Notes: a model not told the origin generated them from the sequence alone. DNA of 64,000 nucleotides from Planctomycetota bacterium (GCA_021776805.1 JAJFFD010000117.1:1-64000), one strand, 5' to 3'; counted from the stretch's first letter, positions 46,089 through 57,378 are shown. Made by a program: numbers and translations.

Positions 46089-46419
46089 AGACTCGCTTTG
46101 ATGGGGCTGTTCCGGTGCGACGGAGGATCAAGGGAGGGGCTGGGATACTGTCAGGCTCGGCTCGGGAGCAAACTGGCCTACAAACCTGAATTAGGACAAG
46201 CGGCGGGAATGGTAACTCAGGCCAGCCCCTGTCCACCCAGGCTGCTGGCGAAGATCTCTGCCGCCAAGCTTGGGCGACGGACACCTTTCCTGCAGAATGG
46301 GCATAAGCTATTCCAGGAGAAGAGCTTGTCAACGATTCGCCGGCTTTCCCAGGAGCTCTTTCCATGCCCTGGCCGGCAGCGACATGGGGCGAAAGCCTCG
46401 CGAGGAACGGTAGCCGAAG
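46089..46419. other. 331-base divergent spacer between the pseudopilus operon and rsmE
   Basis: No gene is supported on either strand here. It contains a candidate promoter for the minus-strand operon (46305-46332), leaving about 210 bases of untranslated leader. A weak ribosome-binding sequence GAGGAA at 46401-46406 belongs to rsmE. No riboswitch or repeat pattern was recognised. Confidence 0.6.
46305..46332 (-). promoter_or_regulatory. Candidate promoter of the pseudopilus operon
   Basis: Minus strand: a perfect -35 TTGACA (46332-46327), 16-base spacer, then TAGCTT as -10 (46310-46305, three of six matches). Transcription would start near 46298. A perfect -35 is notable at this GC content, but the weak -10 makes this tentative. 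Confidence 0.35.
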
Positions 46420-47127
46420 ATGGCCAGGCGATACTTGCTGCAGGAACTCGAGGAGGGAATCGGGCGAAAGGTCCCGGCCGAGCTGGCACATCACCTTTGC
46501 TCGGTGATGCGCCACAGGATCGGTGATGAGATTCGCCTCTTCGATGGCAGGGGCACGGAAGCGAATGCGACTATCAGGAGCTGCAAGCGGGATCAGGTCG
46601 AACTGGATATCGGCCCACGCAGCGCGAAGCAGCAGGAACCAGTCCTCGAACTCGCTCTCGCCTTTCCCCTGCCACGTGGCAGCCGCGGCGACTGGCTCCT
46701 CGAGCATGGCTGCGAACTCGGGATTCGTCATTTCTATCCGATCAGCAGCGATCACTCCCGCAAGGCCGCGGGCCGACGGGATCGGTGGCTGCGCATTCTC
46801 GCTGCCGCTGCGGGACAGTGCGATCGGTCTCATCTCCCCGAACTGCATCCCCCATCGACACTGGCGGACTTTCTCAAGCGCGAGGACATCCCGGAAGAGA
46901 GGTACCTGGCCACTCAATCCACACTCGAGCTCGGCCCGGCTATCTCTTCGCAGGCATTGCTCATGGTCGGACCCGAAGGTGGATTCCGTGCATCCGAACT
47001 CGAATCGATTCTCGACCGCGGCTTCAGCCCGCGAGGCATGGGTCCCCTCACCCTCAGAACCGAGACCGCCGCTCTCGCAGGAGCTGCCAGATTGCTGCAG
47101 GGCCCCGAAGCTCAAGGCAGCGGATGA
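46420..47127 (+). CDS. rsmE: 16S rRNA m3U1498 methyltransferase RsmE
   Basis: A 235-residue SPOUT-family methyltransferase that N3-methylates U1498 of 16S rRNA in the assembled 30S subunit. Residues 1-75 form the PUA-like domain (MARRYLLQE, HHLCSVMRHRIGDEIRLFDGRG). The knotted SAM-binding domain has LVGPEGGF (LMVGPEGGFRASELESIL) and the family end LTLRTETAALAGAARLL, with the Glu-Thr-Ala motif. Length fits family norms (230-250). The ATG at 46420 gives the standard N-terminus. The 3' end overlaps the convergent radC gene by 16 bases. Confidence 0.94.
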   Translation: MARRYLLQELEEGIGRKVPAELAHHLCSVMRHRIGDEIRLFDGRGTEANATIRSCKRDQVELDIGPRSAKQQEPVLELALAFPLPRGSRGDWLLEHGCELGIRHFYPISSDHSRKAAGRRDRWLRILAAAAGQCDRSHLPELHPPSTLADFLKREDIPEERYLATQSTLELGPAISSQALLMVGPEGGFRASELESILDRGFSPRGMGPLTLRTETAALAGAARLLQGPEAQGSG

Positions 47128-47786
47128 CAGCGGTCATCGGCGAAGCTGTAGTACCGATCTCTGCCCACCACGACATGATCGAGAAGCTCAATCCCAACCA
47201 GCTCGCCAACCTCACGCAGGCGCTCTGTAACCAGCCGATCCTCGGCACTGGGCGATGGATCGCCGCTAGGATGATTGTGCGCTACGACGATGGCCGCCGC
47301 CGCCTCACGAATCGCGGACACAAAGACCTCCCGCGGATGTACGGGAGCAGCCTGTAAGTTTCCTGTGCTGACCACTCGTAGACTCAGGATGCGGTGCCTG
47401 GCATCCAGTAGCAGAGCGTAGAAGACCTCCTTGGCGACTCCGCGGACGGACTCGTGAACTACACGCGCCACATCTCCACCGTTGCGCAGGGCCTGCCCAG
47501 GGCGATGACGCATCTCTGTCAATCGCCGTGCCAGCCCGAAGGCGGCCAGCAGGGAAGCCGCCCGCACCGGGCCCACCCCGGTCTCGGCAGCGAGCTCTCC
47601 CAGACCGGCGAAGGCCAGGGCCTCCAAACTCCCGAAGCGGCGCAGCAGAACTTGCGCCAGCTGCTCGGCGCTAGAACCACGCTTGCCGGTGCGCAAGACT
47701 AGCGCGAGGCACTCCGCGTCGGAGAGTCGCTGTTCGCCGAGCAGGAGGATGCGCTCTCTCGGACCGTAGGTCTTGGACGTCGACAT
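47112..47786 (-). CDS. radC: RadC family JAB-domain protein
   Basis: A 224-residue protein. The N-terminal helix-hairpin-helix part (PRERILLLGEQRLSDAECLALVLRTG, then GLGELAAETGVGPVRAASLLA) precedes a JAB/MPN-like metalloprotease fold with the RadC zinc motif HNHPSGDPSPSAED (about residues 175-188, His, His and Asp ligands) and the upstream Glu in VHPREVF. The link to DNA repair implied by the name is disputed; the enzymatic role is unknown. Full length for the family. Convergent with rsmE. Confidence 0.93.
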   Translation of the reverse strand: MSTSKTYGPRERILLLGEQRLSDAECLALVLRTGKRGSSAEQLAQVLLRRFGSLEALAFAGLGELAAETGVGPVRAASLLAAFGLARRLTEMRHRPGQALRNGGDVARVVHESVRGVAKEVFYALLLDARHRILSLRVVSTGNLQAAPVHPREVFVSAIREAAAAIVVAHNHPSGDPSPSAEDRLVTERLREVGELVGIELLDHVVVGRDRYYSFADDRCHPLP

Positions 47787-47840
47787 GGAGATTGGGACAC
47801 AGCCCTGTGCCGCGCAAAGCCCCCTGGTGACTGCTCCTAC

Positions 47841-49061
47841 CTACTTTTCCGAGCGAGCTCGCTCGAGCATTCCCTGCATGCCAAGTCCGTATCGCTTGCG
47901 CAGAGCTTCCTCTGTCCCTTCTCCTGCGGCGAGCCCCGCCAAGAGCGAGCGAAATCGTGGCAAGTTCTTGCCGCGCGTCAGGGAACCAACCGCCATGAGG
48001 GACTGAGCGTAGCCTTTGGCCACAACTGCCATGTCCTGCGAGGAGGCGAAGCCGTTCTCGAAGAGATCACCCCGCAAGAATTCTTCACCATTGCGAAAGC
48101 GGCTGCCAGCACTCCGGGCGGCTTTGCCTTCGATCATCTGGGCATAACCCTCGTGCACCCACAAGGGCAACTCACCGTAGAGCTCATGCAAGAAGGCATG
48201 CGCGAGCTCATGCCGCAGAGTGCGTCGCATCTCGCTACGCAAGGCTTCCGAGCTATCCAGATTCAGCCGGATCTTGCCATCATAGAAGGCATTGGCCCAA
48301 TGCTGAGCATGGCTGACCTTCTTGAAGCCCTCCTCACGGTAGAGCACCAGGTACATGGGACCCTCTGGCGCCCGACCGAGTGAGCGGTGTAGCTCGCGCT
48401 GAGCCTCCTTGAGCCAGGCTTCCACCTGGGGCAGGACTGCCCGCAACTCTCTGCTCGCCGAATACTGAATGACGAAGTTGCCTACTCTCCGCTCTACGAA
48501 CTCGGCTTCGACTTCGCTCTGACCCTGCATCCTCGTGGCCAGCTCGCCATACTGTTTCTGCTCCGGCGCAGCCTTGCTGGCGCGGCGAAAGTAATCCCCG
48601 GCTGAACCCAGACGATCTTCCTCGGCGGCAATCTGGCCGAGATAGGCGAGTGCCTGAGGATGCTCGGGGGAGAGGCGCAGGACTTCGCGCAGACGTCGTT
48701 CCGCCGGCTTCACAGCACCTAGGCGGATATGCAGGTGGCCCAGACTGAGCAGCAGACCAAGCTCCCCAGGCTTGGCTCGATTGGCGGCCTGAAAGCTGCG
48801 CAGGGCAGCTCGCAAATCACCCTTGCTCGCCAATTCTACGCCAAGCTTGCTGTGGGCAAGGGCGAGGAGCTGCGGCAGCTTGGCGCTCGCCTGGCGGCCT
48901 TTGGCGCGATTGAGCAGGCGGATCGCTTCCCGATTGCGACCCTCTTCCAATGCCTCGACAGCCTGCTCGAGACTGCGCTGCTGTCGAGCCGTCTGCGCAG
49001 CTGAGGGCAGCACGAGCAAGCAGGCTAGTAGGATGAGGCTGGACGCGCGGCGCAAGGGCAT
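47841..49061 (-). CDS. Exported TPR protein with gluzincin (peptidase MA-like) domain
   Basis: A 406-residue exported protein with a signal peptide (SLILLACLLVLPSAAQT, cut near residue 22). Residues about 30-190 are TPR repeats (VEALEEGRNREAIRLLNRAK, ELASKGDLRAALRSFQAANR, LLLSLGHLHIRLGAVKPAER). A zinc metallopeptidase fold follows: the HExxH motif in TLRHELAHAFLHEL (about residue 286), with the third ligand Glu in LWVHEGYAQMIEG, as in peptidase MA-like gluzincins. It is thought to cleave peptides in the envelope, but substrates are unknown. Divergent from recQ; 126 bases separate the starts. Confidence 0.85.
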   Translation of the reverse strand: MPLRRASSLILLACLLVLPSAAQTARQQRSLEQAVEALEEGRNREAIRLLNRAKGRQASAKLPQLLALAHSKLGVELASKGDLRAALRSFQAANRAKPGELGLLLSLGHLHIRLGAVKPAERRLREVLRLSPEHPQALAYLGQIAAEEDRLGSAGDYFRRASKAAPEQKQYGELATRMQGQSEVEAEFVERRVGNFVIQYSASRELRAVLPQVEAWLKEAQRELHRSLGRAPEGPMYLVLYREEGFKKVSHAQHWANAFYDGKIRLNLDSSEALRSEMRRTLRHELAHAFLHELYGELPLWVHEGYAQMIEGKAARSAGSRFRNGEEFLRGDLFENGFASSQDMAVVAKGYAQSLMAVGSLTRGKNLPRFRSLLAGLAAGEGTEEALRKRYGLGMQGMLERARSEK

Positions 49062-49187
49062 CCCCTCTCATCGACCGCTCCGCGAGGGAATCACCTCCGC
49101 CATCACTGGCATGGGACCTTCCGGGCTAAAGGCCCTGACAGAAACATTCCCTTGCTCGCGGACGCAGGCGCGCTTTCTTAGGTTGCA

Positions 49188-50873
<1,686 letters not shown>

Positions 50874-50904
50874 ATGCTCGGCAAGACCTCCGTCCCCCGC
50901 CTTC

Positions 50905-52407
50905 TCAAGCGCGATTGATCGGAATGTCAGCTTGCAAGTCAGGCTGGCGTTCGAAGCGCGGAATGCCCTCGGCCTGGTAAATGTCCGGCCGCTGGAAGCG
51001 GAAGTTGCGATAGAGCCGGAAGACCAGATCTTTGGCGAACCCGAAGAGCTGACCCTTGTGGGGCATGGTCCAGAGAAGACGTGCGATGCGCCGCGGGTCG
51101 GTAAAGAAGCGCAGATATGCACGACGCATCATGGTTCGCATGCGAGCCGTCGAAACCTCGGAGAGCTGAAAGTCCGGGTCCATGTAGTTGTGCGCCCCTG
51201 GCTCATAGTCGACCTTGAGCCCGAGAGACTTGGCCTGCTCATAGAGCTTGGTCCCCGGGTTGGCGTTGACGATGAAGAACGAGGCGGTGTTGAGCTTCGA
51301 CTTGAGTGCATAGTCGAAGGTCATCTGCATCTCTTCTTCGGTCTCGGTGGGGAAACCGACCATGAAAAAACCGTGGCAGAAGATGCCCTTCTTGGCCGCC
51401 ATGGTGATCACGTTCTGGAGCTTGTCCAGCTTGGCGTTCTTCTGGATGTACTTCTGCACGCGGGGCGACCCACTCTCCGGTGCAAAGGTGATCATGTATG
51501 CCCCGGCCATCTTCATCTTGTCGATGAGTTCCTGATCGATGATGTCGCCCCGGACTCCGTTCGGCCAGGCCATCTTGATGTCGAGTCCCTTCTCCACGAT
51601 CAAGTCACAGATCTTCTTGCTGCGATCCTTGCGCAGGTTCCAGATGTCGTCCGCCCATTGGATTTCGCGGACACCGTAGTTCTTCACCAAGTGTTCGAGC
51701 TCTTCAACCACCTTCTCTGCCGAACGAAACCGCGTCTTCTTGCCCATGGTGACATGGCAATAGGTACAGCCGTAGGGACAGCCGCGGGTGGAGACCACCG
51801 TGGTGTATTCCGGATGCGCGATAAGTCGCGAGTGGCGTGGCGTCTTGAAGTACGCAGGCAGATCGATGAGGTCGTAGGCGGGAATCGGCAGGCTATCCAA
51901 GTCTTGGATGAAGTCCCGCGGAGGCGTGAAGAAGGGCTTGCCATTGACGCGCATTGCGATGCCGGCAACCTGTGCTGGATCGCCACCCCGCATGAGCGTG
52001 GTAATCAAGTCGTCAAAGGTCACCTCGCCTTCATTGATCACCAGATAGTCGATGCAGGGATCCTCGAGGGCGACTTCCTTGTCGTGTGATGGATAGGGAC
52101 CGCCAAGCACGATGGGTATCTCTGGCATGGCCTGCTTGAGCGCGCGACTCAATGCTGTGGCTGCGTCAGCCTCACAGGAGAGACAGGAGATACCGATCAG
52201 ATCCGGCTCAAAGGCCAGCAGCTCGGACATGGCATCCGATGGCATCCGCCGCCCCGGATTCAGGTCGACGATCTTGATCTCCAAGTCATCACCGCGCTCG
52301 CGCGCTTTTTCACGCACGTAGGCCGCAACCGAAATCAGTCCGAGCGGCGGCGTGGTGACAAAGAGCTTTTCGGGACGGTATGGCTTGACGAGAAGGAGCT
52401 TTCGCAT
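50905..52407 (-). CDS. B12-binding radical SAM enzyme
   Basis: A 500-residue protein. Residues 1-150 form a cobalamin-binding Rossmann domain (KPYRPEKLFVTTPPLGLISVAAY, VDLNPGR, ISCLSCEADAA). The radical SAM domain has the Cx3Cx2C cluster in RGCPYGCTYCHVTMG (about residues 211-225), then the GE-like MITFAPESGSPRV and the FHGFFMVGFPTETEEEMQ segment. The C-terminus of about 60 basic/aromatic residues follows. Such enzymes modify hopanoids, lipids or cofactors or form C-C and C-S bonds; the substrate cannot be told here. Weak similarity in layout to hopanoid and carotenoid-modifying enzymes is not conclusive. It lies alone, convergent with recQ. Confidence 0.87.
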   Translation of the reverse strand: MRKLLLVKPYRPEKLFVTTPPLGLISVAAYVREKARERGDDLEIKIVDLNPGRRMPSDAMSELLAFEPDLIGISCLSCEADAATALSRALKQAMPEIPIVLGGPYPSHDKEVALEDPCIDYLVINEGEVTFDDLITTLMRGGDPAQVAGIAMRVNGKPFFTPPRDFIQDLDSLPIPAYDLIDLPAYFKTPRHSRLIAHPEYTTVVSTRGCPYGCTYCHVTMGKKTRFRSAEKVVEELEHLVKNYGVREIQWADDIWNLRKDRSKKICDLIVEKGLDIKMAWPNGVRGDIIDQELIDKMKMAGAYMITFAPESGSPRVQKYIQKNAKLDKLQNVITMAAKKGIFCHGFFMVGFPTETEEEMQMTFDYALKSKLNTASFFIVNANPGTKLYEQAKSLGLKVDYEPGAHNYMDPDFQLSEVSTARMRTMMRRAYLRFFTDPRRIARLLWTMPHKGQLFGFAKDLVFRLYRNFRFQRPDIYQAEGIPRFERQPDLQADIPINRA

Positions 52408-52575
52408 TGCTGATCCGAGGTGTGAGGCCCTCAGGGGATATTACACCAAGAGCGCTCAGCTGAAGCATCGGATCCAAGCGACGCAAGCCCCCCTGACATG
52501 GGCGAAGGCCACAGCAGTCGAACAAATATCTGGCGGAGCACTGTCGGTAGACCGCCAAGCCCATCCGCAGAGACG

Positions 52576-52956
52576 TCAATCTTCGATTGCTCTGATGCCA
52601 GGGCAGAGACGCATGGCTTCTGCGCGGAGACGGCTCGATTCGAGCAGCTCCGGCCAGAAGGGCCAAGTCTTGCACTTCTCAGGTCGCACCGCATAGATGC
52701 CACAGACGGCTTTCTGTCCGTCTACCAAGAATGGACATCGCCCCCCCAGGCCATCCAAGACTAGCCCTGAACCCGGTCGCAGATACCGCGAACGAAAACC
52801 GGATTCACTCATCTGAAGATGGCGCGAGATCCTGTGGATGTCCTTCGCATCCAGACGCAGGATGCCTTCGGGACGAGAGCAGCAGTTGCCCGAGCGGCGA
52901 CACTCGAACACGAAGGGGTATTTGCGATCAACCGCAGGGCGATCTTCTAGAGCCAT
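52576..52956 (-). CDS. YkgJ-type cysteine-cluster protein
   Basis: A 126-residue protein of the YkgJ (CxxCxxCC) group. Cysteines are placed in FECRRSGNCCSRPEG (about residues 19-33), GRCPFL, VCGIYAVRPEKCKTWPFWPE and LCPGI, the family pattern proposed to bind an Fe-S cluster or zinc. Function is unknown; many neighbours are oxidoreductases or modification enzymes. The start ATG at 52956 lies inside the 3' end of the Ser/Thr kinase gene (10-base overlap), so the two are translated together. Confidence 0.85.
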   Translation of the reverse strand: MALEDRPAVDRKYPFVFECRRSGNCCSRPEGILRLDAKDIHRISRHLQMSESGFRSRYLRPGSGLVLDGLGGRCPFLVDGQKAVCGIYAVRPEKCKTWPFWPELLESSRLRAEAMRLCPGIRAIED

Positions 52957-53996
52957 TTCCGCCGCCGCCTTCTGCTCGAGCGCTTACCGGTCCGATCATC
53001 CATGGCTCGCTCGTGGGCGCGCTGTTTCTGGTACGCACGAATCTCCGCGATCAGATCCGCCGGTCGCTGGAAGCGAATGGCCTTGTCCTTGGCCATCATC
53101 TTCTCGACGAAGAAGTGAATCTGTGGGGAGAGACCCATCTCACGTATGCGCTCACCCGACAGTGAGGCGAGCACCTGCTTGGCTAATACCTCATCGTTAT
53201 CCGACCCTGAGAATGGGAGCGAGCCGGTGACCAGATGATAGAGCGTGGCGCCAAGGGAGTAGATGTCCGCGCGGACATCGAGATCGCTCTGACCTCTTGC
53301 TTGCTCCGGGGAGATGTAGTGCACAGTCCCGGCGGTGGTCGCCGACTTGCCAGCATCGCCGCTCACCGCGAATCCCAAGTCAATAAGACGCGCGCAACCC
53401 TCCGAATCCAACATGATGTTGCCTGGCTTTACATCGCGATGCACAAGGCCGTGCGAATGCAGATGCTCGAGGGCAGCCGCGATTTGAGCGATGACCTCGA
53501 GAACCTCCATTTCGTCGAGAGCACCATCATGATCGAGGCAATCGAGAAGGCAGTCGCCATCGATGATCTCCATGACGGAAAAGATCACCGCTCCTTCCCG
53601 AGCCACTCTCATGCCTCGAACTATGTGCGGACTGGCCAGATCTTGCAGCAGCTTGGACTCGGCTATGAAGCGCTTGACCACCGTGGGATCTTTGGACAGT
53701 TCAGAGCGCAGAATCTTGACAGCGCAGTCCTCGCCAGTCTTGCGGTCGCGCGCACGATAAACCCGCGCCTCACCACCCTCCCCGAGCAGTTCAGAGAGCT
53801 CATATCGGCTGAGATTCGGCCTGGCCCCCGCGTCGGTTGCCACCCATTGCTCCCAATCCTCAGAACTGATCGCACCGGACTCGATCAAGAATCCAGATGG
53901 GTCCGAATTGGCAATCGCCTTCTTTGCCTGCTCAGCGCCGAGCAAACCGCGGTGCACGAGGAGCGCCAGAAACTTTAGCTCTATTTCCCTGTCCAT
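52947..53996 (-). CDS. Eukaryote-type Ser/Thr protein kinase
   Basis: A 349-residue cytoplasmic kinase. A novel N-terminal helical domain of about 70 residues precedes the kinase domain (about residues 65-320): Gly loop GEGGEARVYRA, Lys in DCAVKIL, catalytic loop VHRDVKPGNIMLD, Mg loop DLGFAVS in place of DFG, activation segment TAGTVHYISPEQARG (APE-type) and SLGATLYHLVTGSLPF. The DFG motif reads DLG, which keeps the Asp. No transmembrane segment is present, and the C-terminus is highly basic. The ATG at 53996 was chosen because the frame upstream crosses the divergent spacer. It overlaps the YkgJ gene by 10 bases and is divergent from the Clp-like ATPase. Confidence 0.9.
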   Translation of the reverse strand: MDREIELKFLALLVHRGLLGAEQAKKAIANSDPSGFLIESGAISSEDWEQWVATDAGARPNLSRYELSELLGEGGEARVYRARDRKTGEDCAVKILRSELSKDPTVVKRFIAESKLLQDLASPHIVRGMRVAREGAVIFSVMEIIDGDCLLDCLDHDGALDEMEVLEVIAQIAAALEHLHSHGLVHRDVKPGNIMLDSEGCARLIDLGFAVSGDAGKSATTAGTVHYISPEQARGQSDLDVRADIYSLGATLYHLVTGSLPFSGSDNDEVLAKQVLASLSGERIREMGLSPQIHFFVEKMMAKDKAIRFQRPADLIAEIRAYQKQRAHERAMDDRTGKRSSRRRRRKWL

Positions 53997-54085
53997 CGAG
54001 GCTTCAGCACCAACGCAGAGTCTCAAGCTGACTCCCAACTGGTCCGATAGTCTCCAAAGATGCCGACCGCATACAGGGGCCAACT

Positions 54086-55432
54086 TTGAAGCACCCAGAC
54101 GACAATTTCGTCATCAAATACTTTGATCTGATCGATGAGTTCATCAGGGTCAGATGCAGTTCCGAGGAAGTCTTCTCCGAGCTCTTGCAGCGGGAGATCA
54201 CCAACAAGTCCAGCTATCGGAGGCGCATAGTAGAAGCATGCGTACCCGAGTTCACCACGGAGATCATGACCGCGGTAGCCAAGCTGGACGAGGAATACGA
54301 TCGAGAAGTTCTCGAAGAACTTCTCTACCAGATCTGCATCGACGTCAATCCCGGCCTGGAGATTCACCAAGTAAGCCTGCCCAACAAGGCAGCGAACGCT
54401 GAAGAATCTGCCAAGACGCTTATCCCGCGTCCCGGGACCTTGGAGAACAAGTCTGCTCTCTACAAGAAGGTTCTAGGACTCGAGAAAGCACTGCTGAGCC
54501 AGGTCATCGGCCAGAACGACGCAGTGCAGAGCTTGGTCAAGGCAGTCAAGAAATCTGCGGTCGGGCTGAAGCGTCCGGGTTCACCCGTAGGCACATTCTT
54601 GCTCGTCGGCCAAACCGGCACAGGCAAGACCGAGTTAGCCAAGGCCCTGTCGAGAACTCTGTACGACAGCCCAGGCAGCCTGGTGCGCATCGACTGCTCG
54701 GAATATGCCCTTCCCCATGAGTACGCAAAGCTCATCGGCTCACCTCCGGGCTACATCGGCCACAGCGAGGGCGGCTATCTCACCGAGACGGTGCGCAAGA
54801 AGAAGGAGTGCGTAGTCCTCTTCGATGAGATCGAGAAGGCCCACAGCAAGGTGCACAATCTCCTCCTGCAACTCCTGGACGAAGGAGTCCTGACCGACAG
54901 CAAGGGGCAAACTGTGTCCTTCAGCAAGGCGACGGTCATCCTCACCAGCAATCTGGGGATCGAGAAGATCGACAGCATCCGCAGCCGGATGGGATTCAAG
55001 AGCGATCCGCTCTCGGCCTTCGACGGCGTCGACCTGAAGGCAGTGACCATCGAGGCCATGAAGGAGTTCTTCCGGCCCGAGTTCATCAATCGCATCGATG
55101 AAGTGGTTGTCTTCAACCCCCTAGACGTGAAGGTCTGCACACGGATTGCACATCGCATGCTCAAGGAGGTCTCCCAACTCCTCCTGAGAAACGGTATCAC
55201 GGTTGAGTTCTCGCCCGGTGTGAAGAACACTCTCGCCAGAGAGGGCTTCTGCGAGGAATACGGAGCTCGCGAGCTGCGGCGAATGATCAAGAGGCAGATT
55301 GAAGATCCACTGACGGACCTGATCCTGGCCGAGAGCCTCGGAGCAGGCACACAGATGCGCGTGCGAATCCGCGGCAAGCGCCCCAGCATCAGCATCGTGG
55401 GTACCGGCGAAGCAGTGGCGACAAGCAGCTGA
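54086..55432 (+). CDS. Single-AAA Clp/HSP100-type ATPase (ClpB D2-like)
   Basis: A 448-residue ATPase. The N-terminal 120 residues are acidic and not recognised. The AAA+ module then matches the second ring of ClpB/ClpC: Walker A GQTGTGKTEL, pore-loop segment YAKLIGSPPGYIGHSEGGYL with the aromatic pore residue, Walker B LFDEIEKAH, sensor 1 in ILTSNLG, Arg finger in FRPEFINRIDE, sensor 2 GARELRRMIKRQIEDPL and the small C-terminal domain. The first AAA ring and middle domain of ClpB are absent, and no ClpP-type binding loop is evident. It should thread or remodel proteins as a hexamer. The start codon is TTG at 54086; 89 bases separate it from the divergent kinase start. A strong hairpin follows the stop. 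Confidence 0.87.
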   Translation: MKHPDDNFVIKYFDLIDEFIRVRCSSEEVFSELLQREITNKSSYRRRIVEACVPEFTTEIMTAVAKLDEEYDREVLEELLYQICIDVNPGLEIHQVSLPNKAANAEESAKTLIPRPGTLENKSALYKKVLGLEKALLSQVIGQNDAVQSLVKAVKKSAVGLKRPGSPVGTFLLVGQTGTGKTELAKALSRTLYDSPGSLVRIDCSEYALPHEYAKLIGSPPGYIGHSEGGYLTETVRKKKECVVLFDEIEKAHSKVHNLLLQLLDEGVLTDSKGQTVSFSKATVILTSNLGIEKIDSIRSRMGFKSDPLSAFDGVDLKAVTIEAMKEFFRPEFINRIDEVVVFNPLDVKVCTRIAHRMLKEVSQLLLRNGITVEFSPGVKNTLAREGFCEEYGARELRRMIKRQIEDPLTDLILAESLGAGTQMRVRIRGKRPSISIVGTGEAVATSS

Positions 55433-55437
55433 GCCGA

Positions 55438-55462
55438 GGGGCTGGACCTAGGGTCCGGCCCC
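55438..55462 (+). terminator. Hairpin after the Clp-like gene
   Basis: GGGGCTGGACC pairs with GGTCCGGCCCC (all pairs formed, one G-U) around a three-base loop, ending six bases after the stop codon region. AATAAAT follows, and no U-tract is present, so termination would be weak or factor-aided. Confidence 0.45.
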
Positions 55463-55716
55463 AATAAATCGCTCAAAATCTTCGCTGAGATACCCGGCCT
55501 GCAGGCCGCGAATTCGCCCCCACCCCCGGATAAACCCCATCGCATTCTCCAGCAGATTCGGGGTCCGAGATGGGCTGAGCGGCGCCGGCAGCCGTATTCG
55601 CTAGAGTCGCTGCTGCATTCCTCAGCATTGCGCTCGTAAGCACCTTGTGGCGCCCCACTAGGGCTGCCTGCGGAGCTTAGCCTGCCGCAGCCCTCTGCCG
55701 ATATCTCAATGGAAGG

Positions 55717-57378
55717 ATGTTGAGAGGACTCGTAGACAGATTCCAGGGGAGCCTGAGGCTGCGCTTGGTGGTGCCGATTGTGTCGGCACTGATCTTGGTC
55801 ATCGTGAGCCTGGCCGTCCTCTCCCACCGCCTCCTCTCCAATCATCTACTGAACTCGACCGAGAGCGTGGCGCTCAAGACCGCCGAACTCATCGCCAGGG
55901 ATCAGGCTCTGCAAGCCGCCCTGCAGAGTGTGATCGGTCGCGACCTACGTCCACGACTGCGGGAGGCCCTTGCCAATGATGAGCTGATTCTGGCCATCGC
56001 GGTCTACTCAGCCGCCGACTCACAGGGCCGCCATCTTCTAGTGCAAGAGGTCTGCTCAGGAGACGACTACGACTCCTTGCTGCCGGCCTCACTGGGGAGC
56101 TCCCAAAAGGACATCGCCTTGGTCGCAGAGCATGACCGGCAAATGCTCGGCTTCGGAGCGGTCTTGGCATCCACTCCGATCATCGCTGACAGCGAGATAG
56201 AGATCGCAGGCGTCAGAAGCACCGTGGCAGGATTGCAGGGCAGCCATCTACCGACCGAGAAGATCGCAGAGCATGAAGCACTGGGGGTGATTCGCGTCGC
56301 CTACTCCATGGCTGACATGGAAGCGAAGGCGTCCCAGCATCAGTATCTGATTCTTATCATGGCTGCACTCGTGCTCTTGGTCTCGGGACTGGGCGCAGAT
56401 CGGCTCGCCAAGTACATGCTGCGCTCCGTCCACCAACTCCGTGAGGCCATGCAGCAGGCAACGGATGGTGATCTCAAGGTCCGCCTGGCGGAGAGCAGCA
56501 AGGACGAACTTGGCGTGATCGCTGGGCGCTTCAACATGATGGTCGAGTGCCTCGACGAGAACCGCGAAGAGATTCGCGACCACAACCGCTCCCTGGGGAA
56601 ACGCGTCGAGGAGCGAACTGTGGAATTGAAGCGCGCCTACCGTGAGCTGCAGACCCTGGACAAGGCCAAAGACACCTTCCTATCCAACATCAGCCACGAG
56701 ATGCGAACACCGCTGACATCGATCGTCGCGGCAACCGAGATCCTCTCGGAGTTCACCGGCAACGACGAGAACGCGCGCCAGGAGTTCTTGGCGATTATCA
56801 ATCGGGAGTCCGGGCGCTTGATGCGGCTCATCAGCTCGATCCTGGAAACCGCCAAGATGGAAGCGGAGACCCCGACACTCTTCCCCGAGTTCTGCGACCT
56901 GGGCCTCATTGCTGAAAAGGTCATCGACCGCTTTCACCCCCAGGCTCTCGACAAGCAAATCACAGTCCGAAGTCTGAATGTGAATCGGGGCCTCGCACTG
57001 AACTGCGACGTGAAACTCGTGTCCAAGGTGATATCAGCGCTGCTCGAAAACGGCATCAACTTCGCTCCGAACGGCAGCCAGGTAGATCTGACTCTCACGC
57101 GGCAGGAGGACATGATCTGCCTCGAGGTGCGCGATCTCGGACCCGGCGTCCCCGAAGACAAGCGCGGCCTCTTGTTTACGGTCTTCGGTCAAGTCGGTGA
57201 GTGCTTGACCGACAAGCCACGGGGCTTGGGCATGAGCCTCGCCATCAGCAAGCGCATTGCCGAAGCGCACGGCGGTGACCTGGTCTACGTTGACGAAGCG
57301 GGGCCAGGGGCCTGCTTCCGCTTCACCCTGCCGCAGCGCCTGGCAGTCCCAGCTGAGCCGGCACCCGTAGAGGCCTAA
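55717..57378 (+). CDS. Membrane sensor histidine kinase
   Basis: A 553-residue kinase. A membrane helix near residues 18-38 ([18 protein letters not shown]), an extracytoplasmic sensing region of about 170 residues, and a second helix near residues 207-226 ([19 protein letters not shown]) are followed by a HAMP domain ([20 protein letters not shown]). A coiled coil links to the HisKA region with the phosphorylated His in [19 protein letters not shown]. The HATPase domain has N-box [16 protein letters not shown]1 [10 protein letters not shown] and G2 [11 protein letters not shown]. No response regulator is adjacent, so it probably partners with one elsewhere. The ATG is preceded directly by GGAAGG, too close for ideal ribosome binding, so the exact start is not certain. 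The 3' end overlaps the convergent maeB by four bases. Confidence 0.9.
   Translation: MLRGLVDRFQGSLRLRLVVPIVSALILVIVSLAVLSHRLLSNHLLNSTESVALKTAELIARDQALQAALQSVIGRDLRPRLREALANDELILAIAVYSAADSQGRHLLVQEVCSGDDYDSLLPASLGSSQKDIALVAEHDRQMLGFGAVLASTPIIADSEIEIAGVRSTVAGLQGSHLPTEKIAEHEALGVIRVAYSMADMEAKASQHQYLILIMAALVLLVSGLGADRLAKYMLRSVHQLREAMQQATDGDLKVRLAESSKDELGVIAGRFNMMVECLDENREEIRDHNRSLGKRVEERTVELKRAYRELQTLDKAKDTFLSNISHEMRTPLTSIVAATEILSEFTGNDENARQEFLAIINRESGRLMRLISSILETAKMEAETPTLFPEFCDLGLIAEKVIDRFHPQALDKQITVRSLNVNRGLALNCDVKLVSKVISALLENGINFAPNGSQVDLTLTRQEDMICLEVRDLGPGVPEDKRGLLFTVFGQVGECLTDKPRGLGMSLAISKRIAEAHGGDLVYVDEAGPGACFRFTLPQRLAVPAEPAPVEA

Noticed and set aside
46081-47115. 344-codon minus-strand frame opposite rsmE
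   Set aside because: RsmE motifs on the plus strand are unambiguous, and the antisense frame has no recognisable domain.
50932-52089. 385-codon plus-strand frame opposite the radical SAM gene
   Set aside because: The CxxxCxxC radical SAM motif and B12-binding domain on the minus strand fix the real gene.
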